From contig NZ_CP016279.1 in NCBI RefSeq assembly GCF_001542625.1, positions 8,928,001 to 8,992,000 of the forward strand: 64,000 bases of DNA. Direction: 5' to 3'. Source of the stretch: Streptomyces griseochromogenes. GTDB taxonomy: Bacteria > Actinomycetota > Actinomycetes > Streptomycetales > Streptomycetaceae. Positions 19,767-28,502 of this stretch are shown here, one piece after another. How positions within the stretch are numbered: position 1 is the first letter of the stretch; every line of letters begins with the position of its first letter. The notes below the pieces were generated by a model. The model was not told the DNA's origin, did no database searches, and worked only from the letters and a program-made list of their open reading frames with translations. A program made the position numbers and the translations under genes.

Positions 19767-21098
19767 TCACTTGACGACTGCGGACCAATCGGGCGACTGG
19801 GCCGGATCGAGGGCGCGCAGCCGCTCCAGGGTCGCGGGCTTCTGTACATCGAGCCAGTCGGTCAGTTCCTTGAAGGAGACGCACTTGACGCCCTTCTTCG
19901 TGCACACGTTCTTGACGACCTGGTCGATGGACTTCATGTAGATGCCGCCGTTCCAGTCCTCGAAGTGGTTGCCGATGAACAGCGGCGCCCGGCTGCCGTA
20001 GTACACCCGGTTGAAGCCGGCCATGTACGAGTCGACGGTCTGCTGCTCCCACTCGGGGTACTTGGCCGGATCGCCCTTGGTCTCGCCGTCGGACTGGTTG
20101 TAGAGGAAGTTGAAGTCCATGGACAGGCCCTGGTACTTGCCGTTCTCGTACGGCAGCATCTGCAGCGGAAAGTCCCAGATGCCGTTCTTCTTCGCCGGCC
20201 ATATCTGGAAGTCGCCCGGTGAACTGGCGTCGTAGCGCCAGCCGTAGCCCTTGATGGCCTTCAGCAGGTTCGGCTGGCCCTCCAGGCAGGGCGCGCGGCC
20301 GCCGGTGACCTCTTTCTTGAAGTCGAAGGGCAGCGCCGGAATGTCCTTGAATCCGGTGTTGGTCTTCCAGTGCTCCACGAAGTCGTAGAACTGGTCGATC
20401 TCGCTCTTCCACTCCTCGACGCTCCAGTCGCCGCCGCCCTTCTTGCCGCAGAAGTGGCCGTTGAAGTGGGTGCCGATCTCGTTGCCGTCGTTGTAGGCCT
20501 CGCGCAGCTGCCCCAGCGTGGTGCGTATGTGGTCGTCGGTGGCGTAGTCGATCGCGGCGTCGCCCGGGGAGTGCATCGGGCCGTGGTACTGGGCCTTCTT
20601 GCTCTTGGGCAGCAGATAGATGCCGGTGAGGAAGAAGGTCATGTGGGCCTTGTACTCCTTGGCCATCTCCCGGTAGTGCGAGAAGAGATGGTCACTGCCC
20701 TCCAGCCCGCCGTCCCAGGAGAAGACGACGAACTGGGGCGGCTTCTCACCGGGTTTGAGCGGCTCGGGCTTCAGCTCCCCCTTCTGGGGCCCGGTGTAGG
20801 AGGTGGAGCCGTCACCGAGGATCTTCGTCTTGCCGTCCCACTTGGGTTCCTTGGCGGGCTTCGTCGCAGAGGTCTTGGGGCTGTCCTTGGCGGACGCGGC
20901 GGGTGTGGTGTCGTCCTGGTGGTTCAGCACCAGGAAGCCCGCGACCGCCGAGGCGACGGCGAGCAGAGCGGCCAGGGTCTGCAGCCCGAGGCGGCCGGGC
21001 CGACGGCGGTCTTTGACCCGGCGTCGACGGCCGGTACTCGGCTTGTTGTTCATGCGGGGCTCATTCTGCGAGGGGGGCGGGAAGTCGGTGCGGGGCAT
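19767..21098 (-). CDS. Polysaccharide deacetylase-like exported protein with altered NodB motif
   Basis: 443 residues. A very basic N terminus (GRRRRVKDRRRPGR) precedes a single helix (LGLQTLAALLAVASAVAGF) and a Lys/Thr/Pro stalk. The catalytic-type domain starts near PPQFVVFSWDGGLEG and continues HMTFFLTGIY, GNEIGTHFNGHF (H-x-x-x-H metal pair) and RAPCLEGQ. The canonical T-F-D-D-G is F-S-W-D-G here, so the first Asp, the usual catalytic base, is Trp. The substrate would be wall polysaccharide if active. The ATG at 21098 is 12 bases after the PBP-like stop; an internal ATG at 21053 is an alternative. The pair forms an operon. Confidence 0.8.
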   Translation of the reverse strand: MPRTDFPPPSQNEPRMNNKPSTGRRRRVKDRRRPGRLGLQTLAALLAVASAVAGFLVLNHQDDTTPAASAKDSPKTSATKPAKEPKWDGKTKILGDGSTSYTGPQKGELKPEPLKPGEKPPQFVVFSWDGGLEGSDHLFSHYREMAKEYKAHMTFFLTGIYLLPKSKKAQYHGPMHSPGDAAIDYATDDHIRTTLGQLREAYNDGNEIGTHFNGHFCGKKGGGDWSVEEWKSEIDQFYDFVEHWKTNTGFKDIPALPFDFKKEVTGGRAPCLEGQPNLLKAIKGYGWRYDASSPGDFQIWPAKKNGIWDFPLQMLPYENGKYQGLSMDFNFLYNQSDGETKGDPAKYPEWEQQTVDSYMAGFNRVYYGSRAPLFIGNHFEDWNGGIYMKSIDQVVKNVCTKKGVKCVSFKELTDWLDVQKPATLERLRALDPAQSPDWSAVVK

Positions 21099-21110
21099 GG
21101 GCCTCGGGGG

Positions 21111-23339
21111 TCAGCCGAGGCCCATGGCATGAGCCCAGATGCCGTACGGGACGTCGTCGGCGGACGTGCCGGCGAGGCCCTTGAGCGGCAGCGGTTCGAG
21201 GCTCTTGGCCAGGTCCATGCGGTAGACGACGACGGCGGTCGACACCGAGGCGGACGTGCCGGCGTACCAGGCGGCGGTGTCGTCCTCGGTGGTGCCCGCC
21301 TTGCCGGCCGCGGCCGGGCCGGACGCGGCCGCCGGGTGGGTGGTGCGCAGGGAGTCCGCGAGTGCCTGGGAGACGTCCTCGGCCACCTGGGCGCCGACCG
21401 CCCGCCGCGGGGCGGGGGTGCTCAGATGGACCGCCGCGCCGTTGCGGGTGATGCGGCGCACCGAGTACGGCTCGGTGTGCATGCCGGCGGCGGCGAACGT
21501 GGCGTACCCACTCGCCATCCGGATCGCGCTGGGCGTGGAGTTGCCCAGGGTCAGGGCGGGAACCTGCGGACCCATGCTGGAGTCGAGCAGGCCCGCCGCC
21601 ACCGCGGTCTCGCGCACCTTGTCCAGGCCCGTGTCCATGCCGAGCTGCATGAACGGCGTGTTCACCGACTGTGCGAGGGCCTTGCCCAGCGTGATCTGCC
21701 CGTAGGACTTGTTGCCGTCGTTGTGGGCGGTCACCTTCCGGCCGCTGCGGTCCCAGTAGGGGCCCTCGGGCGTGGTGACGGCGACGCCGTCGTCGCCGTC
21801 GTACACCGTCTCGGGCGTGACGGGCGTCGGAGGTCCGCCGCGGGTCTTGCGGACTCCGTGTTCCAGTCCGGCGGCGTAGTCGAACGGCAGGAACGCCGAG
21901 CCGGCCTGGACGGTGGCCGCGTTGGACTCGTTGTAGCCCTGCTTGCGGTGGTCGGGGCCACCGTAGACGGCGAGGATCCGGCCGTCGGCGGCGACCGAGG
22001 CGGCACCGTAGTGGGCGGTCTTCGCCGCGCCGGCGTGGCCCCGCTCCGCCTGCTTGCGGGCCTTGGTCACGGCGTCGGTCAGCGCCGTCTCCCGCTTGCG
22101 GTCGAAGGTCGTGTAGATCTGGTAGCCGCCGAGGTCGAAGTCCCGGTCGGAGATGTGGCCGGCCTTCTTGGCGTACTGCTGGGCCAGCTCCACCAGGTAG
22201 TCGCTCTGCTTACCGGTGTCGTAGACGCGCCCCGCCCTGAGCGGCTCGGGGAACGTCTTGTACCGGGCGCGCTGGGCCGGAGTCAGTTTGCCGATGTCGA
22301 CCATCCGGTCCAGGATCCAGGACCAGCGCGCGACGGCCCGCTTGTGATTGGCCGCACTGAGGGTGGGGTCGTAGAGCGCGGCGCCCTTGAGCATGGAGGC
22401 GAGCACTGCCGCCTCGCCGGCGTTGAGCTGACTGACGTCCTTGCCGTAGTAGGCCTGGGAGGCGCGCTGGATGCCGTAGGTGCCGCGGCCGAACCAGCTG
22501 GTGTTGAGGTAGCCCTCCAGGATGTCGTCCTTGCTCATCTTGTTGTCGAGCTTGAGGGAGATCATCGCCTCGGTGAACTTGCGGCCGAGGGTCTGGTTCT
22601 GGTTCAGGTAGACGTTCTTGACGTACTGCTGGGTGATGGTGGAACCGCCCTCGGTGTCCCCCTCCCCGATGGTCCGCCACACGGCGCGGCTGATGCCTTT
22701 GACGGAAATGCCGGGATCGGAGTAGAAGCTCGCGTTCTCCGCCGCGAGCACCGCCCAGCGGACCTGCTCGGGTATGTCCTTGAGGGGCATGTCCTGGCGC
22801 CGCACCCAGCCGGTACGGGCCATCGGCGTCCCGTCCGACCAGAAGTAGACGTTGTCCTGCTGGGTGGCGAAGGTGTTGAGGTTCTTCGGTATGTCCGTCA
22901 TCTCGTAGGCGACGACGAGGAACAGACCGAGCAGGACGAAGCCCGACAGCGTGGAGCCGAGCCACTGGCGCCAGGAGGGTATCCAGCGGCGCCAGCCGGT
23001 GCGGCCGGGGCGCGGGTACAGCGGCTTGAGCCGCCGGGCGTACGGGGCGAGCGGAGCCAGCCGCGGACCCGCGGTGGCCCGCAGGCGGTCGAGTGCCGCC
23101 GTGGCGGCGCCGGTGGCACGGCTGTGCACCGGCAGGCGGGCGCTGCGCCGCCGCTCGGCACGTCCGCCGGCGGCGGGTGGCTCCGGTGACGGGGGCACAC
23201 GCAATTGCATGGTGGCATCCGCACGGAGGGCGTCGACCCTCAGATGCAGGGTCTCGTCCGCCTTCGGTGGCTGCCGCTCCTCGGACCGGGCGCTGTCGTC
23301 GTCCTCGCGGCCGTCTGACCGCTGCCCTGACTCGGCCAA
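21111..23339 (-). CDS. Class A penicillin-binding-protein-like glycosyltransferase with aberrant transpeptidase motifs
   Basis: 742 residues: a disordered cytosolic N terminus, a helix (WLGSTLSGFVLLGLFLVVAY), a GT51 transglycosylase and a transpeptidase-like domain. GT51 motifs are intact: AAENASFYSDPGISVKG, GGSTITQQYVKNVYL and EGYLNTSWFGRGTYGIQRAS. In the transpeptidase part, the S-x-x-K box reads Ser481-Ala-Phe-Leu484 (AGSAFLPFDYAAGLE), so the general-base Lys is lost. S-x-N is present (AQSVNTPF), and K-T-G is K-A-G (GKAGTTEDD). It may polymerise glycan without crosslinking it. The start is TTG 23339 with GGGGAG 8 bases upstream; the frame upstream has no coding character. It is translated just ahead of the deacetylase-like gene. 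Confidence 0.87.
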   Translation of the reverse strand: MAESGQRSDGREDDDSARSEERQPPKADETLHLRVDALRADATMQLRVPPSPEPPAAGGRAERRRSARLPVHSRATGAATAALDRLRATAGPRLAPLAPYARRLKPLYPRPGRTGWRRWIPSWRQWLGSTLSGFVLLGLFLVVAYEMTDIPKNLNTFATQQDNVYFWSDGTPMARTGWVRRQDMPLKDIPEQVRWAVLAAENASFYSDPGISVKGISRAVWRTIGEGDTEGGSTITQQYVKNVYLNQNQTLGRKFTEAMISLKLDNKMSKDDILEGYLNTSWFGRGTYGIQRASQAYYGKDVSQLNAGEAAVLASMLKGAALYDPTLSAANHKRAVARWSWILDRMVDIGKLTPAQRARYKTFPEPLRAGRVYDTGKQSDYLVELAQQYAKKAGHISDRDFDLGGYQIYTTFDRKRETALTDAVTKARKQAERGHAGAAKTAHYGAASVAADGRILAVYGGPDHRKQGYNESNAATVQAGSAFLPFDYAAGLEHGVRKTRGGPPTPVTPETVYDGDDGVAVTTPEGPYWDRSGRKVTAHNDGNKSYGQITLGKALAQSVNTPFMQLGMDTGLDKVRETAVAAGLLDSSMGPQVPALTLGNSTPSAIRMASGYATFAAAGMHTEPYSVRRITRNGAAVHLSTPAPRRAVGAQVAEDVSQALADSLRTTHPAAASGPAAAGKAGTTEDDTAAWYAGTSASVSTAVVVYRMDLAKSLEPLPLKGLAGTSADDVPYGIWAHAMGLG

Positions 23340-23577
23340 GGCTGCGTCTCCCCTCGCAGTGGTGCTTGCGCGCGCGGTCAGACTCAGCAGAAGGACACGG
23401 CCGCGCTGGTGGGCGCGGCGCGATGGACCCCCCTCATCCCCCGGTCTTACGGCTCCTCGCGGTTCAGCCAAGCTATCAGCGATCTTTTCAAAATCTCCGC
23501 ACAAGTATCGGGCAGATCCGAACACTCATGAAACTTTGAACCGCTGTGAGCAGCGCCACTCCGGTTAACCTGTGCCT

Positions 23578-23784
23578 ATGCCTCGCTACGAGTACCGCTG
23601 CCGCACCTGCGGCGACACATTCGAACTCAGCCGTCCCATGGCGGAGTCCGCCGCCCCCGCGAGCTGCCCCGCGGGGCATGACGACACGGTGAAGCTGTTG
23701 TCGACGGTGGCCGTGGGGGGCTCGTCCACGGCCCCGGCCCCCGCCGGTGGGGGCGGGTGCTGTGGTGGAGGGTGCTGCGGCTGA
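23578..23784 (+). CDS. FmdB-type zinc-ribbon protein
   Basis: 68 residues. MPRYEYRCRTCGDTFELSRP is the FmdB zinc-ribbon opening, and the second metal pair comes from SCPAGHDDTVKLLSTVAVGG. The tail is Gly/Cys-rich (GGGGCCGGGCCG). FmdB-like regulators are named after a formamidase gene neighbour; most have no known role. The Cys-rich tail could bind additional metal. The ATG at 23578 is preceded at 6 bases by TAACCT, matching a leaderless promoter. It is divergent from the PBP-like gene. Confidence 0.87.
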   Translation: MPRYEYRCRTCGDTFELSRPMAESAAPASCPAGHDDTVKLLSTVAVGGSSTAPAPAGGGGCCGGGCCG

Positions 23785-23798
23785 TCAGAGCGGTGCGT

Positions 23799-24611
23799 TC
23801 AGGCGGGCTGCCGTGCCGCTCGTAGAAACTCCCGTAGGATCCGCTCCCCCGCCAGGACCCCACGCTCCGGCAGCGCGCTGATCTGCGGTGCGCTCCAGCC
23901 GGCGTCGGCCAGCTCGCCGTGTCCCGGGCGCCAGCCCTGGTCGGCGGCGAGCAGCAGGTCGGCGTCGAGCAGGGAGTCCCCGGCGGCCAGGATGAGCTCG
24001 GCGCCGGTGCGGCGGGCGACCTCGCGCACGGCCGCGCTCTTGGTGAGCGGCTTCGGGACGGCGTAGATCTTGCGGCCCTGGAGCGAGACCGTCCAGCCCC
24101 GGTTCTCCGCCCAGACCGCCAGCTCCTTCACCCAGTCCTCGGGCAGCAGCTCGCGTTCGACGACCAGATAGGCGAACAGGTCCTCGGCGACCCGGTGCTT
24201 GCGCACCCAGGCGGGGTCGGCGGAGCTCGACAGGTGCTCGCGGATCTCCTCCAGCGGCGCGCACTCGTCGGCGAGCCGCGCCAGCACCGAGGCGTGCCAG
24301 TCCTGGTCCGTGACGCCGTCGACCAGCAGATGCCCGCCGTTGGCGCAGATCGCGTACGCCGGCTGGGGTCCTGGCAGGTTGATGCGCTGGTACTGCTTGC
24401 GGGTGCGGGTCGTGGTCGGCGCGAAGACGGCCGCGTCGCCGACGTCGGTCAGCAGCTGGGCCGCGGTCTCCGTCAGGTAGGACAGCGGCTTGCTCTCGTG
24501 GACCTCGACACAGAGCAGCCGGGGCGCCCGCGCGTCCGGCATGGTCAGCGCCAGGGCCGCCGAGGAGTAGATCAGCGTGCGGTCGAGGTCGCTCGCCACC
24601 AGCACCGGCAT
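23799..24611 (-). CDS. HAD-superfamily hydrolase of the Ter biosynthetic module
   Basis: 270 residues. Motif I is VLVASDLDRTLIYSS (Asp-x-Asp), a long cap domain follows, Lys occurs in KIYAVPKPLTKSAAVREV, and motif IV is LILAAGDSLLDADLLLAAD. The layout resembles the Cof/sucrose-phosphatase (type C2 cap) group. The ATG overlaps the stop of the upstream phosphoribosyltransferase gene (ATGA), so the two are translationally coupled. In the Ter-associated modules described by Anantharaman, Iyer and Aravind, such HAD enzymes are predicted to dephosphorylate a nucleoside-like intermediate; the actual substrate is unknown. Confidence 0.85.
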   Translation of the reverse strand: MPVLVASDLDRTLIYSSAALALTMPDARAPRLLCVEVHESKPLSYLTETAAQLLTDVGDAAVFAPTTTRTRKQYQRINLPGPQPAYAICANGGHLLVDGVTDQDWHASVLARLADECAPLEEIREHLSSSADPAWVRKHRVAEDLFAYLVVERELLPEDWVKELAVWAENRGWTVSLQGRKIYAVPKPLTKSAAVREVARRTGAELILAAGDSLLDADLLLAADQGWRPGHGELADAGWSAPQISALPERGVLAGERILREFLRAARQPA

Positions 24612-27139
24612 CAGACGTTCACCGCCTTGCCGTCGGCGCCCGTGGCGCCCCGGGTGTACTTGGGGTGGATCAGCCCCACGCAGGTGTACGGCAACTCGCC
24701 GACCTCCTCCACCGGAACCCCTCTCTGCTCGGCCAGCAGCCGTACGTGGTCGAGGTCGGCGCCCGCGCCGGCCTTGGCCAAGATCTTCCACGGCACCCGG
24801 CGCAGCAGCACCCGGGTGGTCTCGCCGACGCCGGGCTTGACGAGGTTCACGTCGTGGATGCCGTACTCCTCGCTGATCCGCTCGACCGCCCGCCAGCCCG
24901 CCCAGGTCGGGGATCGGTCCTCGGCCATCAGCTCCTTGACCGCCGTGCCGACCGTACCGGCCACCTCCGGGAAACGGGCGGAGACGGCGTCGAGGAAGGC
25001 CACGGAGACATCGGCGCCGGCGAGTTCGCGGTAGAACTTGGCGCCGTGGAAGTCATGCGGGCCGACCAGGTCCGCGCGCAGGACCGTACGCGAAATCAGG
25101 CCGGAAACCGTCGAGTTGAGGCAGGCGGACGGGATGAGGAAGTCCTCGCGGGTGCCGTAGGTGCGCACGCAGGAGCCCGGGTCGGCGAGTACGGCGATCT
25201 CCGGGTCGAAGCCCGTGATGCCCTCCTTCGCCTCGAACTCCTCGACGGCCTGGGCGAGTTCGCGGGATATCGCGCCCTTTCCGGTCCAGCCGTCGACGAA
25301 GACGACGTCCCTCGGGTCGTGGTGGGCGGCGAGCCAGCGCAGCGCGTTGGCGTCGATGCCGCGGCCGCGGACGATCGAGACGGCGTAGTGCGGGAGGTCG
25401 AGGCCGTGCCGGAACTGGGCCCAGCGGCGCATGAGCACACCGACCGGGGTGCCCGCGCGGGCCAGGGAGACCAGCACCGGGCGCGGCGACCGCTCGGCGA
25501 TCACCGTCTCCGTCACCACGCCGACCGCCTGCGCGAGCCGGGCGGCCGAAGCGTCCAGGGCCGTGTGGAACAGATCCTGGTACTGCTCGCTCGGCTGGTA
25601 CTCCACCGGCAGCGACTCGGCGTAGTGCGCCCCGCCGCTCTGGATGGCCTCCTCCCGTTCCTCGGTCGGCGCCTCCAGGGTCACGTCCGAGAGGTCCTGC
25701 AGCAGCCAGCCGACCTCCTCGGGCGCGTACGAGGAGAAGGCGGGGCCGCGGAGGGGCTCGGGCAGCATGGCCGGCCTTTCGGAGAAGGAGCGGGGCTCGG
25801 GGACGTACGAGGGGACGACCACGAGCAGGACGTGCGGGGTGTGGGCCGCGAGACGGGCCGCCAGCCCGTCCGGGGCGTGCAGCAGGGGGGTGTCGGCGAC
25901 CGAGTCGACCACGGCGACGACGGCGTCGAAGCCGGCGCCCGCGACGTTGTAGGCGTAGCGCTCGCCGGGGCCGTCGGCCGGGTCGTCGTGGGCGGGGAAG
26001 GCCAGGCGGGTGCGTATCGCATAGCCCGGGTCGTCGACCGCGAGGACGGGCGAGCGCGTGGTGGTGGAGTAGCGCACCTCGGCGGGTATGAGCTGCTCCA
26101 GCTCGCGGGCCAGGCGCAGCGGGGCGTACATCAGCTCCTCGAAGCCGAGGACGAGGACGCGGCGGGCGCCGGTGGGCAGCGCGTCCGCTGTTCGAGCGGC
26201 CATCTGGGGCAGCGCGGCCTCCAGGCGGGCTCGGTGGGCGGGCGTGAAGCCGTGCCGGCCGCCGTCGGGGAGGCCTGGGGGCCAGTGGAGGTCGACCTTC
26301 ACGACTCTGCCCGACCGGTGCGCCCCCTCAGGGGCGCGGGGCGAGACGTCATGCGGCTCCGCCGCGCGGCCGGGACCAGCCACCACGGACCCGCAACCGG
26401 CCACCGGCGTATCGTCGGCGGACGCGTACCGCGCGACCAGCTCCTGCCCCTTCTCCAAGACGCCTTCCGGCAACCGCACAGTCCCGGACGCGGCGGCGAT
26501 GAGATCCACCCGCGCCCCGATCTCATCCGCGAACCGCTCCATCCGCGCGACGTCATCGGCGGAACGCATATCGACCAGGGCCACCACCACATACCGCCGC
26601 CGCGGATACCGTTCGTGCAGGTCACGGATGGTGTTGAGGACCGTGCTGCCCGTGGAGAACTCGTCGTCGACCAGGACCAGCGGACCGTCACCGGCCAGCA
26701 GAGCCGGGTCTTCCGGCAGCAAGAGGTGCGACGTGGCGTGGGAGTGCGACTCCTCGAAGCCGCCCGCCCGGGCGACCCCGGCCACCGGACGGCGCGTGGA
26801 GTGCAGGTACGGGGCGGGGCCCAGGCCGTCGGCCACCGAATGGCCCAGCCCCGTGGCGGTCTCCGCATAGCCGAGGACGACGGCCCGGGCGGCCTCCGCC
26901 TCGCCGAGCAGCGCGGCGACCCGGCGGCCCAGGCGGATTCCATGGCCGTAGACCACGGACGGCGACTGCGGCACGTGCTTGCCGAGCACGTTCGAGACCA
27001 GCAGATGGGCCCGCTTGGGGTTGCGGCGCAGCGCGAGCCCCAGCAGGGCCCTGAGCCCGTCGTCGCCCTCCAGTTCGACCCCGAGTCGCTCGGCGACCCA
27101 GCTGCCGGACCAGACCCCGTCGTTCACTGCGTGATTCAT
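24611..27139 (-). CDS. PRTase_2-TRSP-StiP/PRTase_1 fusion protein of the Ter module
   Basis: 842 residues. Residues ~30-235 form a phosphoribosyltransferase with the PRPP loop LVLVDDEFSTGST (154-166). Residues ~285-420 contain the TRSP domain (YSTTTRSPVLAVDDPGYAIR), known to follow PRTase_2. The C-terminal ~370 residues match the StiP/PRTase_1 family: FSSYAPEEVGWLLQDL, VLVSLARAGTPVGVLMRRW, DVVFVDGWTGKGAISREL and FLIPSACLNSTVSGLISRT. These parts are often separate genes; here they are one chain. Residues ~257-273 (RAAEPHDVSPRAPEG) come from an interspersed repeat lying in frame in the linker. The aldolase gene is 22 bases upstream and the HAD gene overlaps downstream, forming one operon. Confidence 0.88.
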   Translation of the reverse strand: MNHAVNDGVWSGSWVAERLGVELEGDDGLRALLGLALRRNPKRAHLLVSNVLGKHVPQSPSVVYGHGIRLGRRVAALLGEAEAARAVVLGYAETATGLGHSVADGLGPAPYLHSTRRPVAGVARAGGFEESHSHATSHLLLPEDPALLAGDGPLVLVDDEFSTGSTVLNTIRDLHERYPRRRYVVVALVDMRSADDVARMERFADEIGARVDLIAAASGTVRLPEGVLEKGQELVARYASADDTPVAGCGSVVAGPGRAAEPHDVSPRAPEGAHRSGRVVKVDLHWPPGLPDGGRHGFTPAHRARLEAALPQMAARTADALPTGARRVLVLGFEELMYAPLRLARELEQLIPAEVRYSTTTRSPVLAVDDPGYAIRTRLAFPAHDDPADGPGERYAYNVAGAGFDAVVAVVDSVADTPLLHAPDGLAARLAAHTPHVLLVVVPSYVPEPRSFSERPAMLPEPLRGPAFSSYAPEEVGWLLQDLSDVTLEAPTEEREEAIQSGGAHYAESLPVEYQPSEQYQDLFHTALDASAARLAQAVGVVTETVIAERSPRPVLVSLARAGTPVGVLMRRWAQFRHGLDLPHYAVSIVRGRGIDANALRWLAAHHDPRDVVFVDGWTGKGAISRELAQAVEEFEAKEGITGFDPEIAVLADPGSCVRTYGTREDFLIPSACLNSTVSGLISRTVLRADLVGPHDFHGAKFYRELAGADVSVAFLDAVSARFPEVAGTVGTAVKELMAEDRSPTWAGWRAVERISEEYGIHDVNLVKPGVGETTRVLLRRVPWKILAKAGAGADLDHVRLLAEQRGVPVEEVGELPYTCVGLIHPKYTRGATGADGKAVNV
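26321..26388 (-). repeat. Interspersed repeat copy inside a coding sequence
   Basis: This copy has the two parts of the repeat family seen at 29325, 48592, 51316 and 61350: a GGGGCGCGGGG block and an ATGCGGCTCCGCCGCG hairpin followed by a GACCAGCCAC block. It lies in frame within the fusion gene and encodes the linker peptide RAAEPHDVSPRAPEG. Confidence 0.7.
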
Positions 27140-27161
27140 GCGTTCCTTGGGTTGGGAAGGG

Positions 27162-28328
27162 TCAGCCGGGTATTCCGGCGGCGAGCAGCTCCACGAAGCC
27201 GACGTCCTCGCGCGCCACGCCGAACACCTCGGCGCGCAGCAGGGTCCGCTCGGCCCACGCTCGGTGCGGCTTCACTTCGTTCATCTTGTTCGTGTAGGCC
27301 GACCGGAGTACACCCCCGCCGCCGCGTTCCGGTCTCAGGATGTCCTGGGCGTCGCTGAACTCCTCGTGGCTGACCACGGACAGCGCGTGCACGGGCAGGA
27401 CATGGGAGGGGTGGATGCAGGTCTTGCCGAGCAGGCCGTTGGCCTGGTCAAGGGAGATCTCCCGCAGCAGCCCGTCCATCGCGTGCTCGATGAGCTTCTC
27501 GCGCAGCGCCACGGCCTGTACCTCGAGGAACGGGCTCTGCCGCAGCTGCGGTTTGAACATGCGCTCCGGGACCCGGAAGTACTCCCACACCGGCCCGGTC
27601 ACGGTGAACCCGGTGCCGTCGGCCCGGCCCAGCATGTTGACCACGTCGGCGATCACGGAAGCGACTATCTGCACGTCGTACGCGGTCATGTCGGGGGCCC
27701 GGCGCAGGCCGTAGGAGGAGCAGAAGTCGGTGACGCCCAGGCGCAGCGCGAGGACCCGGTCGCGGTACTTGTCGACCGCGCGGAAAATGCCTTCCAGCGT
27801 GTCCACCCGGGACTCGCGGTACAGCAGCTCGGGCGACTCCAGGACCGGCATGGCGAAGAGCCTGCGCCCGCTCTGGTTCTCCGCCGCGGTCAGGGCCTCC
27901 AGGAAGAAGATCCCCCGCTCCTCGGTGAACTTGGGCATGACGAAGCCGGACAGCAGCCGTACGGAGGCGCCGAGGCGCCGTACGAGGTCGGGGATCTGCT
28001 CGGGGGCGCGCACCCGGATGAAGAGCAGCGGCAGCTCCGCCCCCGCTCGGGAGTCGAGGTCGGCGAACTGCCGGACCAGGTTCTCCTCGCCCTCCACGAC
28101 GTCGGCGTCGTCGATCGAGTCCTCCAGGCACAGCACCATCGAGACCACGCCGTTGCCGGCCTGCTTGACGATGTCGTCGGCGAGCCTCGGCCGGGTCGCC
28201 GGGCTGTAGAGCGTGGCGCCCAGGGCCGCGGAGAGCAGCCGGGCCGGGGAGTCGGCGGTGAAGGCGCACGGCTCCTGATGGAAAAGGCGCTGCCGCACCT
28301 CGGGGGCGATATGCCCGAAATGACGCAT
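27162..28328 (-). CDS. HpcH/HpaI aldolase / citrate-lyase-beta family protein of the Ter module
   Basis: 388 residues with the TIM-barrel pattern of CitE/HpcH enzymes. Recognisable pieces are LGATLYSPATRPRLADDIVK, VVSMVLCLEDSIDDADV (acidic metal ligand), LLFIRVRAPEQI, GFVMPKFT, LFAMPVLESPELLYRE (Glu ligand) and LRLGVTDFCSSYGLRR. They cleave or form C-C bonds on acyl-CoA or 2-keto acids. In Ter-linked modules the family accompanies PRTase and HAD genes, and is predicted to act in making a nucleoside-like metabolite. The ATG at 28328 has a GAGGAG 5 bases upstream. It is first in a three-gene operon and divergent from the TerD-PQ gene. Confidence 0.87.
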   Translation of the reverse strand: MRHFGHIAPEVRQRLFHQEPCAFTADSPARLLSAALGATLYSPATRPRLADDIVKQAGNGVVSMVLCLEDSIDDADVVEGEENLVRQFADLDSRAGAELPLLFIRVRAPEQIPDLVRRLGASVRLLSGFVMPKFTEERGIFFLEALTAAENQSGRRLFAMPVLESPELLYRESRVDTLEGIFRAVDKYRDRVLALRLGVTDFCSSYGLRRAPDMTAYDVQIVASVIADVVNMLGRADGTGFTVTGPVWEYFRVPERMFKPQLRQSPFLEVQAVALREKLIEHAMDGLLREISLDQANGLLGKTCIHPSHVLPVHALSVVSHEEFSDAQDILRPERGGGGVLRSAYTNKMNEVKPHRAWAERTLLRAEVFGVAREDVGFVELLAAGIPG

Positions 28329-28502
28329 AGGACTCCTCAGTGCGCAAGCCGAGCTGGGGATTCGGTAAAGGGTGGCCGGTAATAGTACGTAGGGGCCCAT
28401 GTCGGGGGTTCCCCCCGGGCGTGAATTTCCGGTAACTCGCCCGTGTAGGCACCAACACCCCCCGCATTGTCGTGGCCAGGACGGAGAAGGCAGGATGACG
28501 GC

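Noticed and set aside
20370..23189. A 939-codon plus-strand open frame across the deacetylase-like and PBP-like genes
   Set aside because: It spans two genes with clear motifs on the other strand and has a repetitive Gly/Val/Arg composition typical of antisense frames.
24665..27358. An 897-codon plus-strand frame opposite the PRTase fusion gene
   Set aside because: Same antisense artefact; the minus strand carries PRPP-loop and TRSP motifs.
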